A DNA stretch of 52,305 bases from a virus. A program made the translations under genes and the position numbers. The notes under the pieces were generated by a model. The model had not been told where the DNA came from. It was given only the letters and a program-made list of their open reading frames with translations, and did not search any database. Positions 33,844-40,425 of this stretch are shown one piece after another (within the stretch, counting starts at the first letter, position 1; every line of letters begins with the position of its first letter). The DNA is taken from IMG/VR virus record IMGVR_UViG_3300007735_000752, positions 1 through 52,305 of that record; one strand, written 5' to 3'.

Positions 33844-34023
33844 ATGAAAGCATCATCTTATTTTACTGATGGAGAGATTGAGTTAGCTATGGGAATCCTT
33901 GGAGACTTATTGTCCAATAAAGATTTCCTAGATGAAATTTCAATATCTCACGATGCTACTGATAAGTATTATCAATTAGTAGACAAGATAGATGTTTATT
34001 TTAATGATGGAGCAAATAAATGA
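33844..34023 (+). CDS. Hypothetical protein, 59 aa
   Basis: MKASSYFTDGEIELAMGILG, acidic and helical. Start chosen 1 nt after the previous gene; upstream in-frame codons belong to that gene in another frame. Overlaps the next by 4 nt. Confidence 0.5.
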   Translation: MKASSYFTDGEIELAMGILGDLLSNKDFLDEISISHDATDKYYQLVDKIDVYFNDGANK

Positions 34024-34223
34024 AATTAAAAGATTTAATTGACCGCAAGATTCTTTATCTTAACTTTCCTATAAACAGATACGCAATCCAAGAAGGAAAG
34101 GTAACAGAGATTTCTCCATCAGAAAAATGTATTAAAATAAATACTGATTGGCACTTAATCAGCAACATTCGTATTATAGAATTATTTACTGAAAAAGAAA
34201 GACCAGCATTAGGATTTAATTGA
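34020..34223 (+). CDS. Hypothetical protein, 67 aa
   Basis: MKLKDLIDRKILYLNFPINR, beta-rich (YAIQEGKVTEISPSEKCIKI), possibly a small SH3-like barrel. Its TGA lies inside a TTGACA that has no matching -10. Function unknown. Confidence 0.5.
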   Translation: MKLKDLIDRKILYLNFPINRYAIQEGKVTEISPSEKCIKINTDWHLISNIRIIELFTEKERPALGFN

Positions 34224-34235
34224 CATTAAATTAAA

Positions 34236-34394
34236 ATGAAGCATAATCAAGGAATGGAAAAAGCAATTAGACTTCTAGAGGAACTTGTTAATCAAGCTGA
34301 TGAGGATTGTCCTCAAGATTGTAGAACAATGCACTTCGTTAATGCTCTTGAGGAAGCTAGTGAATTTATAATGGAGTATAAAAATACAAAATGA
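34236..34394 (+). CDS. Small helical protein, 52 aa
   Basis: MKHNQGMEKAIRLLEELVNQ, with two Cys (DEDCPQDCRTM). Overlaps the next gene by 4 nt (ATGA). Function unknown. Confidence 0.5.
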   Translation: MKHNQGMEKAIRLLEELVNQADEDCPQDCRTMHFVNALEEASEFIMEYKNTK

Positions 34395-34600
34395 AAATGG
34401 GACGAGTTTGTTTAGATTTAAATTATATTGTAGATATGGACAATCAACAAATGGTTGAACGAGCAGTTGAATGTCTTTATGAAGATTTAATGCAAGGCGT
34501 GAAGTATGGTAATATCACTAACTGGATTGATATTATCGAAGATAAGAACGCAAAAGAAGATATGATTCCAGAGTTTTTATTGGAGAAAGAAGATGAATAA
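34391..34600 (+). CDS. Small acidic protein, 69 aa
   Basis: MKMGRVCLDLNYIVDMDNQQ, a strand then acidic helices. Coupled by ATGA to the previous gene and overlapping the next by 8 nt. Function unknown. Confidence 0.5.
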   Translation: MKMGRVCLDLNYIVDMDNQQMVERAVECLYEDLMQGVKYGNITNWIDIIEDKNAKEDMIPEFLLEKEDE

Positions 34601-34805
34601 CGGAATTATTAGACATATTAATCCTAGAGATATGATTTTAGAGAATCTAAAGAAAGCATATCTTAAAGAACATCCAGCAACTCTTGTAGATAGGATTCTT
34701 GGATATTTAAATAATCTAACAGATCATCAGCTTTGCAATCTATACTCTGAAAAGTATGAAACTAACCCAAAATATATAGCAGAGCAGTTTGAATTTAAAT
34801 TCTAA
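34593..34805 (+). CDS. Small hypothetical protein, 70 aa
   Basis: MNNGIIRHINPRDMILENLK, helical, with NNLTDHQLCNLYSEKYETNP. A GAAAGAAG purine tract precedes the ATG. Function unknown. Confidence 0.5.
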   Translation: MNNGIIRHINPRDMILENLKKAYLKEHPATLVDRILGYLNNLTDHQLCNLYSEKYETNPKYIAEQFEFKF

Positions 34806-34820
34806 TGTGTAATTAGAATT

Positions 34821-35030
34821 ATGGGCAGAAAAAAGATAGAGAAATCACGAATAGAAAAAGGTATAGAAAAAGAAGAAAAGACCTTTGCTTTAATGGCTAA
34901 AAAGATCGTTGATGCTATTAAAGACGAAAAAGAATTAAGAGTTTTTGCAAAAACCTCATTAGAAATACTTTATAAAGATAATCCAAACTTATTTGCAGAT
35001 CACGCAAAATTAAAGTTGAAGAAAAAATAA
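34821..35030 (+). CDS. Small basic helical protein, 69 aa
   Basis: MGRKKIEKSRIEKGIEKEEK, ends with KLKLKKK. High charge and helical propensity; possibly nucleic-acid binding. ATG lies 15 nt after the previous stop. Function unknown. Confidence 0.5.
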   Translation: MGRKKIEKSRIEKGIEKEEKTFALMAKKIVDAIKDEKELRVFAKTSLEILYKDNPNLFADHAKLKLKKK

Positions 35031-35051
35031 ATTCAAGATAGTATATAGAGT

Positions 35052-35237
35052 ATGGAAGAAGAAGTTAAGACGCTTCGCACAATGCGACAATTTGTAGCTT
35101 GGTATGAAGATAACGCATACAAAACTTCATTACCAGCAAGTTTAGCATTAGACTTAAATGATTTTTATATTAAATTTAAATATCTCGTCAAGCAAGAAGA
35201 TGAGATGAATGAATACCTTAAAAATTTCTTGGGATGA
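35052..35237 (+). CDS. Small hypothetical protein, 61 aa
   Basis: MEEEVKTLRTMRQFVAWYED; helical, acidic end. Overlaps the next gene by 4 nt. Function unknown. Confidence 0.5.
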   Translation: MEEEVKTLRTMRQFVAWYEDNAYKTSLPASLALDLNDFYIKFKYLVKQEDEMNEYLKNFLG

Positions 35238-35422
35238 TTATGCAAAATCAAAAAACATTAGTAAGCAAAGTAAATAAAGAACTTGAGGAACTAGAGAATG
35301 ATATTACATCTTTAGTTGAGTGGCACGACATTAATCATAAAGATATTTCTGGAATCAAATGGCAAGAACTCGCTAAAGTAGAAGCACTTGTAAAGAAAAT
35401 CAAAAAATATATTAAAAAATAA
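35234..35422 (+). CDS. Small coiled-coil-like protein, 62 aa
   Basis: MIMQNQKTLVSKVNKELEEL, heptad-like hydrophobic spacing, Lys-rich end. Start may be the second Met two codons later. Function unknown. Confidence 0.5.
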   Translation: MIMQNQKTLVSKVNKELEELENDITSLVEWHDINHKDISGIKWQELAKVEALVKKIKKYIKK

Positions 35423-35441
35423 CTTGCGTGTAAGTTAAAAT

Positions 35442-35786
35442 GTGAGTATAAGTAAGGTTAAGAGGACACCATATACATTAGCAATTATGAAATTAAGCAA
35501 ACATAACCAAAAGATCGTAGACTATATTGAAGTAGCATATTCAGATTATTCTGATAAGATTCTTCTTGCAGATGGATTTGATGATGCTTTTATTGGTATT
35601 GGTGAAAATTCAAAAGGAAATCCAGTAGCAGTTTATTCAGTAGACAAATGTTTGGATATTCTCGCAGAGCAATTCAAAGATCAAGAAGATGCCTTTGGTG
35701 ATGCTGTTGATTATTTTGAATTTAATGTGAGAGGTTCTTATGTTGGAGAATTTACTCCAATGTTTATAAATACATTATCACTATGA
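35442..35786 (+). CDS. Conserved phage hypothetical protein, GTG start
   Basis: 114 aa from GTG 35442; an internal ATG at 35487 (MKLSKHNQKIVDY) is a plausible alternative start. The segment FEFNVRGSYVGEFTPMF resembles a recurring phage hypothetical protein type. Overlaps the next gene by 4 nt. Function unknown. Confidence 0.55.
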   Translation: MSISKVKRTPYTLAIMKLSKHNQKIVDYIEVAYSDYSDKILLADGFDDAFIGIGENSKGNPVAVYSVDKCLDILAEQFKDQEDAFGDAVDYFEFNVRGSYVGEFTPMFINTLSL

Positions 35787-36112
35787 AGTTACCTAAACTT
35801 AATATACTTGATCTACTTACAACTTATATTTTCTTTGGATTGGTATATGGTGCTGTTGTAACTTTGACTTGGAATTATCTTTTTGAGCCAACTTTTAATA
35901 TTCATCTATCTTTCCTTCAAGGATTTGGGATTCATTTGATTACTAGGATTCTTTTTGGTAATACTAATACAAATTATATCAGTAATTTTTATAGCCCAAA
36001 AACTCCAGACCTAGATAAGATTGATAGTTATTTAAAAGAAATTCAAGAAGATTTAGACAAAGAAGCAGACGAAGTAGAAAAACAATACGAAGATTTAAAT
36101 AAAAAAGATTAG
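35783..36112 (+). CDS. Small membrane protein with coiled-coil tail
   Basis: 109 aa. Two hydrophobic segments (about 10-30 and 42-60) followed by an acidic, Lys/Glu-rich tail (YLKEIQEDLDKEADEVEKQY). Coupled to its neighbours. Function unknown. Confidence 0.6.
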   Translation: MKLPKLNILDLLTTYIFFGLVYGAVVTLTWNYLFEPTFNIHLSFLQGFGIHLITRILFGNTNTNYISNFYSPKTPDLDKIDSYLKEIQEDLDKEADEVEKQYEDLNKKD

Positions 36113-36113
36113 T

Positions 36114-36527
36114 ATGAACTTCAATAAGATTGTTGAGGTTACTTATGCCTTAATCAATAAGCATAATGCAGATTTAAGATGTAGACATTTTTCTTTTATT
36201 CTTGACCGCAATCGTATTATAAGTATTGGTATGAACTCCGTAAAGACCCATCCAATGAATTTAAAATACAATTATATAAATAAAAATAAAGAAAAGATTA
36301 GTGATATTGTTGGGACTCATAGCGAATTAAATGCTGTTATCAAGTTGGGTATAGAAGATTGTTCTAAACTAACTCTTGTAAATACTAGAATCAATAGAAA
36401 TAATATGCTAGATCATTCTGCTCCTTGTCACGGATGCTCGGATATGATTAAACAATTAAATTTTAAAAATGTTTATCATACAGATAGTCAAGCAAATTTT
36501 ATTCAATACAATATAAATAAAAACTAG
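36114..36527 (+). CDS. Cytidine/deoxycytidylate deaminase-like protein
   Basis: 137 aa. The zinc motifs of the cytidine deaminase superfamily are present: THSELNAVIKLG (HxE) and APCHGCSDMI (PCxxC). N-terminal strands RHFSFILDRNRIISIGMN and the GMNSVKTHP loop fit the fold. It differs from the dCMP deaminase at 10731 and may deaminate a nucleoside, nucleotide or nucleic-acid base. Confidence 0.7.
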   Translation: MNFNKIVEVTYALINKHNADLRCRHFSFILDRNRIISIGMNSVKTHPMNLKYNYINKNKEKISDIVGTHSELNAVIKLGIEDCSKLTLVNTRINRNNMLDHSAPCHGCSDMIKQLNFKNVYHTDSQANFIQYNINKN

Positions 36528-36601
36528 ACAATATTATTTATGTAGAATAAAATGTATTTGACAACTCCCAATATATATAGTAACCTTGTGAATAGGTAAA
36601 A

Positions 36602-36769
36602 ATGAAAAAGTCATTCGGTCTTAAAACTAATTTCACTTGGGAAGAAGTGCGGTCAGACGCAACGATGAATGACTATATATTAGTTTTTGATTTTGATAAT
36701 TTTTGTATATTCTGTGAAAATACTAATAAAAAGTATATTGAAGTAAAAGAAGATTCAAAAAATATTTGA
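36602..36769 (+). CDS. Small hypothetical protein, 55 aa
   Basis: MKKSFGLKTNFTWEEVRSDA, then a hydrophobic FDFDNFCIFCEN. A TTGACA at about 36550 and an AGG near the ATG suggest a short-leader transcript. The TGA stop is inside the -35 of the next gene. Function unknown. Confidence 0.5.
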   Translation: MKKSFGLKTNFTWEEVRSDATMNDYILVFDFDNFCIFCENTNKKYIEVKEDSKNI

Positions 36770-36794
36770 CATTTATAAATAAATATATTAATAT
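36766..36794 (+). promoter_or_regulatory. Leaderless promoter for the 36803 gene
   Basis: TTGACA (36766-36771) including the upstream TGA stop, 17 nt, TAATAT (36789-36794), 8 nt to ATG. Confidence 0.8.
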
Positions 36795-36802
36795 TAACTA
36801 TT

Positions 36803-36979
36803 ATGGCAAACAGACCCAAAACATACTTCGTAAAAATGACAGATAACACTAACGGAACATTTACCATTAGTGAAGCGAAGGTTCTTGATAAGGTTAATCA
36901 ACATACTCGTCATTGGCGTTCCTTTGACAAGCGTAAATTGACCAGCAAGCTCCGAGCCTCTGATCTTCTTACCAAGTAA
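36803..36979 (+). CDS. Small basic protein, probably highly expressed
   Basis: 58 aa, MANRPKTYFVKMTDNTNGTF. Codon use is G/C-richer than the surroundings (CTC, CGA, GCC, ACC). It has its own near-consensus promoter and a hairpin right after the stop, which together suggest high independent expression. A related layout is seen for the 53-aa gene at 38835. Basic charge suggests nucleic-acid binding. Function unknown. Confidence 0.6.
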   Translation: MANRPKTYFVKMTDNTNGTFTISEAKVLDKVNQHTRHWRSFDKRKLTSKLRASDLLTK

Positions 36980-36984
36980 TACTA

Positions 36985-37031
36985 TTATAGGATACATTCA
37001 TAGGGCGTAAAATACCCTATGAGTGTAACTA
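36985..37031 (+). terminator. Hairpin after the 36803 gene
   Basis: TCATAGGG and CCCTATGA form an 8 bp stem around a cgtaaaata loop, extended by partial pairing of ACAT/GTGT. No clear U-run follows, so termination or mRNA 3' stabilisation is inferred. Confidence 0.5.
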
Positions 37032-37094
37032 TATTTGTTATGAAGTCTATTAATCATAAGGAATTATCTAGTCGCTAGAAGAAGTTAATCTAGC
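37032..37094. other. Spacer with no recognised gene
   Basis: Only a 12-codon ATG frame is present and no conserved feature is seen before the -35 of the next promoter. Confidence 0.4.
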
Positions 37095-37123
37095 TTGACA
37101 TTTTAATCAATTTAAATTAATCT
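37095..37123 (+). promoter_or_regulatory. Promoter of the 3D-domain lipoprotein gene (not leaderless)
   Basis: TTGACA (37095-37100), 17 nt, TAATCT (37118-37123), then 21 nt to ATG with GAGG 7 nt before the start. Unlike most promoters here it leaves room for a leader with a Shine-Dalgarno site. Confidence 0.7.
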
Positions 37124-37144
37124 TAAACAAGTCGAGGACAAGTT

Positions 37145-37612
37145 ATGAAAATACTATGTAGAATATCCGTTTTGTTATTAGCCTCTTGTATATTATTCAA
37201 GAGCGAAATAACATCATCTTCAAAGAAACCTATTATATTTAATAAAGATCAAATGGTTGATAATTTTATTAAAGCCAATACTGCCAAAAAGGAAATCAAG
37301 GTTCGCTTAACTGCTTATTGGGCAAAAGGTTCTGGTACAGATTCTTGGAGTGCCAAGAGACAAAGCTCAACTGGTGCTACTCTTAAACCTAACAAGAGTG
37401 TTGCAGTAGACCCTAGAATTATACCTTACTTCTCAAAGCTATACATTCCTAATCTTGGATTTAGATTTGCTCACGATACTGGCACAGATGTTATTAGAAA
37501 GAAAGCTAGTCACGGCAAATATCCAGTTGTTGATATTTTCTTTATGACAGAAAAAGAAGCTATGAGATTTGTTAATAACAATCCTAAAATAGTTAAAGTT
37601 GCTGTCTATTAA
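37145..37612 (+). CDS. 3D-domain (RlpA/MltA-like) lipoprotein
   Basis: 155 aa. A signal peptide with lipobox LASC (Cys15) is followed by a double-psi beta-barrel 3D domain: VRLTAYWAKGSGTD, STGATLKPNKSVAVDPRIIP, AHDTGTDVI and PVVDIFFM, with the conserved Asp residues. Such domains occur in peptidoglycan lytic enzymes and resuscitation factors, so an extracytoplasmic cell-wall role is likely, perhaps in lysis or superinfection control. Confidence 0.75.
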   Translation: MKILCRISVLLLASCILFKSEITSSSKKPIIFNKDQMVDNFIKANTAKKEIKVRLTAYWAKGSGTDSWSAKRQSSTGATLKPNKSVAVDPRIIPYFSKLYIPNLGFRFAHDTGTDVIRKKASHGKYPVVDIFFMTEKEAMRFVNNNPKIVKVAVY

Positions 37613-37613
37613 A

Positions 37614-38006
37614 ATGATTATTGATGATACCATTAGTTTTTTTGGTATTTATCACCATAATTGTATTATGAATTTGGGATTATCAAAGCAATTCTCTGAC
37701 CTTTATTCCTCTGATAAGTATAGAAGCGTTATCCTCTGTCAAAAAGATGAAAAGAATGGTTACTTATTGACTCAAAGTATTTTAAGTAAAGATAATATGG
37801 CAAAACCTTATATGAAAAGTCTTTATTTTGTTGATAAACAACATCTTAAAGAAGGATATATAAATCTTATGAATAAGATTGACTCTAGCGAGAAAGTATT
37901 CTATCTTTTAAGGACTAATAAAAATACTGACTATGATGATTCAGAAAAATTAGTAGAACAATGGAGAAAAGAGGTAAGAGATGCCACCAAAGAAGCCCAA
38001 GATTGA
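37614..38006 (+). CDS. Hypothetical protein, 130 aa
   Basis: MIIDDTISFFGIYHHNCIMN; mixed alpha/beta with basic segments. ATG at 37614 follows the previous stop by 1 nt. No family recognised. Overlaps the next gene by 26 nt. Confidence 0.55.
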   Translation: MIIDDTISFFGIYHHNCIMNLGLSKQFSDLYSSDKYRSVILCQKDEKNGYLLTQSILSKDNMAKPYMKSLYFVDKQHLKEGYINLMNKIDSSEKVFYLLRTNKNTDYDDSEKLVEQWRKEVRDATKEAQD

Positions 38007-38190
38007 ATTTTTAACAGATCATTTAGCAAGTTTAAATCATTGGAGAGATCAATTACTTGCCCTTGAGAAATCCTATTATAGCAAAGACCCCGAAAAAGAA
38101 AGGACTTGCCGTAATATGTTAAATAAATATCTAGATGATGTTTTAGAGCATAATAAAAATATCAAGGAAAAGTCTAAAAAGAAGGTGTAA
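37981..38190 (+). CDS. Small helical protein, 69 aa
   Basis: MPPKKPKIEFLTDHLASLNH, helical and highly charged, ends KSKKKV. An AGAGG sequence lies just upstream. Function unknown. Confidence 0.55.
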   Translation: MPPKKPKIEFLTDHLASLNHWRDQLLALEKSYYSKDPEKERTCRNMLNKYLDDVLEHNKNIKEKSKKKV

Positions 38191-38209
38191 TGATAAATAG
38201 AACAATATT

Positions 38210-38272
38210 ATGGAAATCGCAATTTTATCAGCTTGTTTTATTTTAGGTGGAATTTTTGGGGTTCGTATATGA
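38210..38272 (+). CDS. 20-aa membrane peptide
   Basis: MEIAILSACFILGGIFGVRI, hydrophobic over almost its entire length. Its TGA overlaps the ATG of the next gene, indicating translational coupling. Could be a leader-like peptide rather than a functional protein. Confidence 0.35.
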   Translation: MEIAILSACFILGGIFGVRI

Positions 38273-38496
38273 ACTGGCTAATTAATCTTTATTGGGATGT
38301 TCGTTTTAAAATTGAAGATAAAATTTCTGATTGGAAATGGAATCGTGAACTAAATAAAGAAGATGCTCCTTTTGTTGGTGAATATAATGATAATGAAGTT
38401 TCTGCTAGTTGGGATGATGAAGAAGTAGAAGTTAAGCCAAAGAAGAAAAAGAAAGCTAAAAAGAAAAGTGTTAAAAAAACTAAAAAAAGCGTTTAA
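38269..38496 (+). CDS. Small protein with Lys-rich C terminus
   Basis: 75 aa, MNWLINLYWDVRFKIEDKIS. Trp-rich N-terminal half, acidic centre (SASWDDEEVEVK) and a basic tail (KPKKKKKAKKKSVKKTKKSV). The tail could bind nucleic acid. Function unknown. Confidence 0.55.
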   Translation: MNWLINLYWDVRFKIEDKISDWKWNRELNKEDAPFVGEYNDNEVSASWDDEEVEVKPKKKKKAKKKSVKKTKKSV

Positions 38497-38554
38497 GTGG
38501 TTGTTGAATCTAAAGTTAAGTTGTGGTTGTTCTGGTTGTAGTTGTAAAAAATAA
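38468..38554 (+). CDS. 28-aa cysteine-rich peptide in an overlapping frame
   Basis: GTG start; the peptide begins MLKKLKKAFKWLLNLKLSCG and ends in a CSGCSCKK-type tail, so an amphipathic basic helix precedes four Cys in a CxC..CxC array. It overlaps the Lys-rich gene by 29 nt in another frame. The strong pattern argues for a real small gene, perhaps membrane-active or metal-binding. Confidence 0.45.
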   Translation: MLKKLKKAFKWLLNLKLSCGCSGCSCKK

Positions 38555-38557
38555 TTC

Positions 38558-38586
38558 TTGATCTAAAAAATAAACTCGGTTAGTAT
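38558..38586 (+). promoter_or_regulatory. Promoter for the 38596 gene
   Basis: TTGATC (38558-38563), 17 nt, TAGTAT (38581-38586), 9 nt to ATG. The -10 lies inside the palindrome at 38579-38594. Confidence 0.6.
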
Positions 38587-38594
38587 ATACTAAC
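38579..38594. promoter_or_regulatory. Palindromic operator candidate GTTAGTATATACTAAC
   Basis: Perfect 16 bp palindrome covering the -10 region and reaching to within 1 nt of the start codon. Shares the AGTATATACT core with the ligase-promoter palindrome at 23941-23956. Confidence 0.5.
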
Positions 38595-38595
38595 T

Positions 38596-38793
38596 ATGGC
38601 ATTAACAAAACAAGACTTAAAAGAAATCAGAATGTTTCAAAATAATTTGAAAAACTCTGGTATGAATCCTTGGGGAAATCTCAAGCGTGGCAAAGATATG
38701 AAGATGACAAATATGGGCAAGCCAAAGAGGGCTATCTATAACAAAGAAGATGTGAACGAGCAACCCAAGGAAGAAAAATTTAAAAATAAATAA
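38596..38793 (+). CDS. Small basic hypothetical protein, 65 aa
   Basis: MALTKQDLKEIRMFQNNLKN, then a GK/RGKDMKMTNMGKPKRA basic stretch. Its promoter is covered by a palindrome, so it is probably repressed at some stage. Function unknown. Confidence 0.55.
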   Translation: MALTKQDLKEIRMFQNNLKNSGMNPWGNLKRGKDMKMTNMGKPKRAIYNKEDVNEQPKEEKFKNK

Positions 38794-38799
38794 TATATA

Positions 38800-38828
38800 T
38801 TGACATTAACTCAAATATATACTAATAT
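38800..38828 (+). promoter_or_regulatory. Leaderless promoter for the 38835 gene
   Basis: TTGACA (38800-38805), 17 nt, TAATAT (38823-38828), 6 nt to ATG. Confidence 0.85.
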
Positions 38829-38834
38829 TAACTT

Positions 38835-38996
38835 ATGAATACAAACCCAACACAATATACTTGGCAAGTCAAAGCTACGACTGGTCAGCTTGTTGTTGCT
38901 CCCAAGAGTTACCCAACTCTCCGTGGTGCAAAGATCGCTAGTAAGCGATTTGCCAACAAGACTGGTGGTTCAGTAGTTTCTGTATCGGCCAAGTAA
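38835..38996 (+). CDS. Small basic protein, probably highly expressed
   Basis: 53 aa, MNTNPTQYTWQVKATTGQLV. Similar size, basic charge, strong own promoter, G/C-richer codons and downstream hairpin as the gene at 36803, although sequence similarity is weak. Pattern looks like a beta-hairpin followed by a Lys/Arg helix (RGAKIASKRFANKT). Function unknown. Confidence 0.6.
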   Translation: MNTNPTQYTWQVKATTGQLVVAPKSYPTLRGAKIASKRFANKTGGSVVSVSAK

Positions 38997-39003
38997 TGTA
39001 ATG

Positions 39004-39034
39004 GTAGGATATATGGTTCAAGCCCACTATCCTA
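39004..39034 (+). terminator. Hairpin after the 38835 gene
   Basis: TAGGATA and TATCCTA form a 7 bp perfect stem around a 16 nt loop, shortly after the stop codon. No U-run follows. Confidence 0.4.
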
Positions 39035-39046
39035 TCATATAATTTT

Positions 39047-39388
39047 ATGTGGACTCCAATAGAAATTTTATTTTGTGTTTGGCATTGTAATTTTGCACCA
39101 ATGCCAGAAGGTAGATTAAATGTCGGTGATACTTTAATATCACAAGAAAGAAAAATCGCAGAAGAAGAATTTAATCATCCTTATATAAATTTTTATTTTC
39201 ATAAAAAAGATGCAGATTTAATCGCTACTTTTAATAAGCCTTTAGCTCTTAAAAAATATAAAGAAGCCCTAATTGAACTTATCGTATTTAAAACTACATC
39301 TCCAGAGTATAATAATTATGAACCTATGATAACTTATAATGAAAAATATCTTTTGCAAAAGATAGCTGAACTAGAAGGTTTAAAATGA
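39047..39388 (+). CDS. Hypothetical protein, 113 aa
   Basis: MWTPIEILFCVWHCNFAPMP, helical C-terminal half. No promoter of the common type is seen at the start. Overlaps the next gene by 4 nt. Function unknown. Confidence 0.5.
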   Translation: MWTPIEILFCVWHCNFAPMPEGRLNVGDTLISQERKIAEEEFNHPYINFYFHKKDADLIATFNKPLALKKYKEALIELIVFKTTSPEYNNYEPMITYNEKYLLQKIAELEGLK

Positions 39389-39609
39389 AATCTAAAACAA
39401 TTAGAATTATAGGTTTTGTATTGTATTATTTATTTTGGCTAATCGTAGCATATTTTTTCGTTGGTTGTGCAAATACATCCTATCGTACTATTCCTAGTGC
39501 TATGAGTGAAGATGCTCAAGATTATCCTACAAAATATAATATGATGGATAGTCCAGATGGCAGAAGAAATCCTAATGCTCAAATAAATATTTTTGGTGCG
39601 ACCTATTGA
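39385..39609 (+). CDS. Small lipoprotein
   Basis: 74 aa. Hydrophobic segment (about 9-26) followed by VGCANTS, a plausible lipobox, then a short polar domain. An outer-spanin-like or immunity lipoprotein role is possible. Its TGA lies inside the next -35. Confidence 0.6.
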   Translation: MKSKTIRIIGFVLYYLFWLIVAYFFVGCANTSYRTIPSAMSEDAQDYPTKYNMMDSPDGRRNPNAQINIFGATY

Positions 39610-39633
39610 CAATTTTTAACTTTGCAGTATATT
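39606..39633 (+). promoter_or_regulatory. Leaderless promoter for the 39640 gene
   Basis: TTGACA (39606-39611) including the upstream TGA, 16 nt, TATATT (39628-39633), 6 nt to ATG 39640. Confidence 0.85.
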
Positions 39634-39639
39634 GAATAT

Positions 39640-40140
39640 ATGAGCAAAAAAGTAAAGAAATTTAAGAACGCATTAAAGTTTTTCAAAAGCCTCAATCAAG
39701 ATGAGCAAGAAGTTGTTGCTCGTAATTATGTTGAGATGAGTAAGATGGATTTGATTGAGCTTATCTTTCAGAATAGACCTTTTTATAATGATCTTGAGAA
39801 AATTGTTAATTCTCACAGAAAAGAGTTAGCTTATCTTGAGAAAGAAGAAAATAAAAGCAAAAAAGAACATCAGAAAAAATTAGCTGAATACAAGAGTGGC
39901 AAGAGGCACAAGGTAACAATCTATACTATCACAGATGATATTAGCAACAAACACGGCTCAAGCTCCGAGCATATTCTTGAGAGTTATGCAGACGAAGCAG
40001 AGAACAATGCTCACGGATGCGTTACCAGAGAAGAAGATGAAGAATATATGACAGATGCAGAATTAAACCAATGGGCTAAAGATGAGGGAGCAGAAAAAGA
40101 ATTAGCAGAATGGAGAGAAGAAAATGAGCAAAAAGTTTAA
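39640..40140 (+). CDS. Hypothetical protein, paralogue of the next gene
   Basis: 166 aa from MSKKVKKFKNALKFFKSLNQ. Residues 1-55 (DEQEVVARNYVEMSKMDLIE) align with the start of the 86-aa protein at 40124 (DEKEYIYDLYYNASVADLID), showing a tandem duplication. Acidic helical C-terminal half. The promoter sets the start; an in-frame start 6 codons upstream lies in the promoter. Function unknown. Confidence 0.6.
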   Translation: MSKKVKKFKNALKFFKSLNQDEQEVVARNYVEMSKMDLIELIFQNRPFYNDLEKIVNSHRKELAYLEKEENKSKKEHQKKLAEYKSGKRHKVTIYTITDDISNKHGSSSEHILESYADEAENNAHGCVTREEDEEYMTDAELNQWAKDEGAEKELAEWREENEQKV

Positions 40141-40384
40141 AAATATCAAAGATTTTCTTGAGACTTGTTCCGAGGATGAGAAAGAGTATATCTATGATTT
40201 GTATTATAATGCTTCAGTAGCAGATTTAATTGATTTACTTTTTGAACATTTGCCAGCAGATGAGACTATAAAGGAGATTGAAGAATATAGAGAAGAAATG
40301 GAATGGGATGATAACGAAGCTAAAAAATCAAATAAACTCAATAGAAAGTGTGATTGTGACTTTGTTGGATGCGAAGGTTGTTAA
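40124..40384 (+). CDS. Hypothetical protein with Cys tail, paralogue
   Basis: 86 aa. MSKKFKNIKDFLETCSEDEK mirrors the start of the preceding protein. Ends in a Cys cluster (CDCDFVGCEGC). Overlaps the preceding gene by 17 nt. Function unknown. Confidence 0.6.
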   Translation: MSKKFKNIKDFLETCSEDEKEYIYDLYYNASVADLIDLLFEHLPADETIKEIEEYREEMEWDDNEAKKSNKLNRKCDCDFVGCEGC

Positions 40385-40390
40385 AACTTC

Positions 40391-40419
40391 TTGACGAAAC
40401 TATATAAAAAGATTATAAA
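40391..40419 (+). promoter_or_regulatory. Leaderless promoter for MazG gene
   Basis: TTGACG (40391-40396), 17 nt, TATAAA (40414-40419), 6 nt to ATG 40426. Confidence 0.8.
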
Positions 40420-40425
40420 AGCAAA

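Noticed and set aside
34221-34226. TTGACA 15 nt before the 34236 gene
   Set aside because: No -10 can fit before the ATG; probably a chance or relic -35. The same holds for TTGACT at 46959.
37039-37077. 12-codon frame before the 3D-domain gene
   Set aside because: Too short, no promoter at the right distance and no recognisable pattern.
38497-38541. GTG frame of 14 codons after the Lys-rich gene
   Set aside because: The overlapping Cys-rich frame explains the sequence better.
39004-39034. tRNA fragment (contains GGTTCAAGCC)
   Set aside because: Only a single hairpin can be formed; no acceptor, D or anticodon arms.
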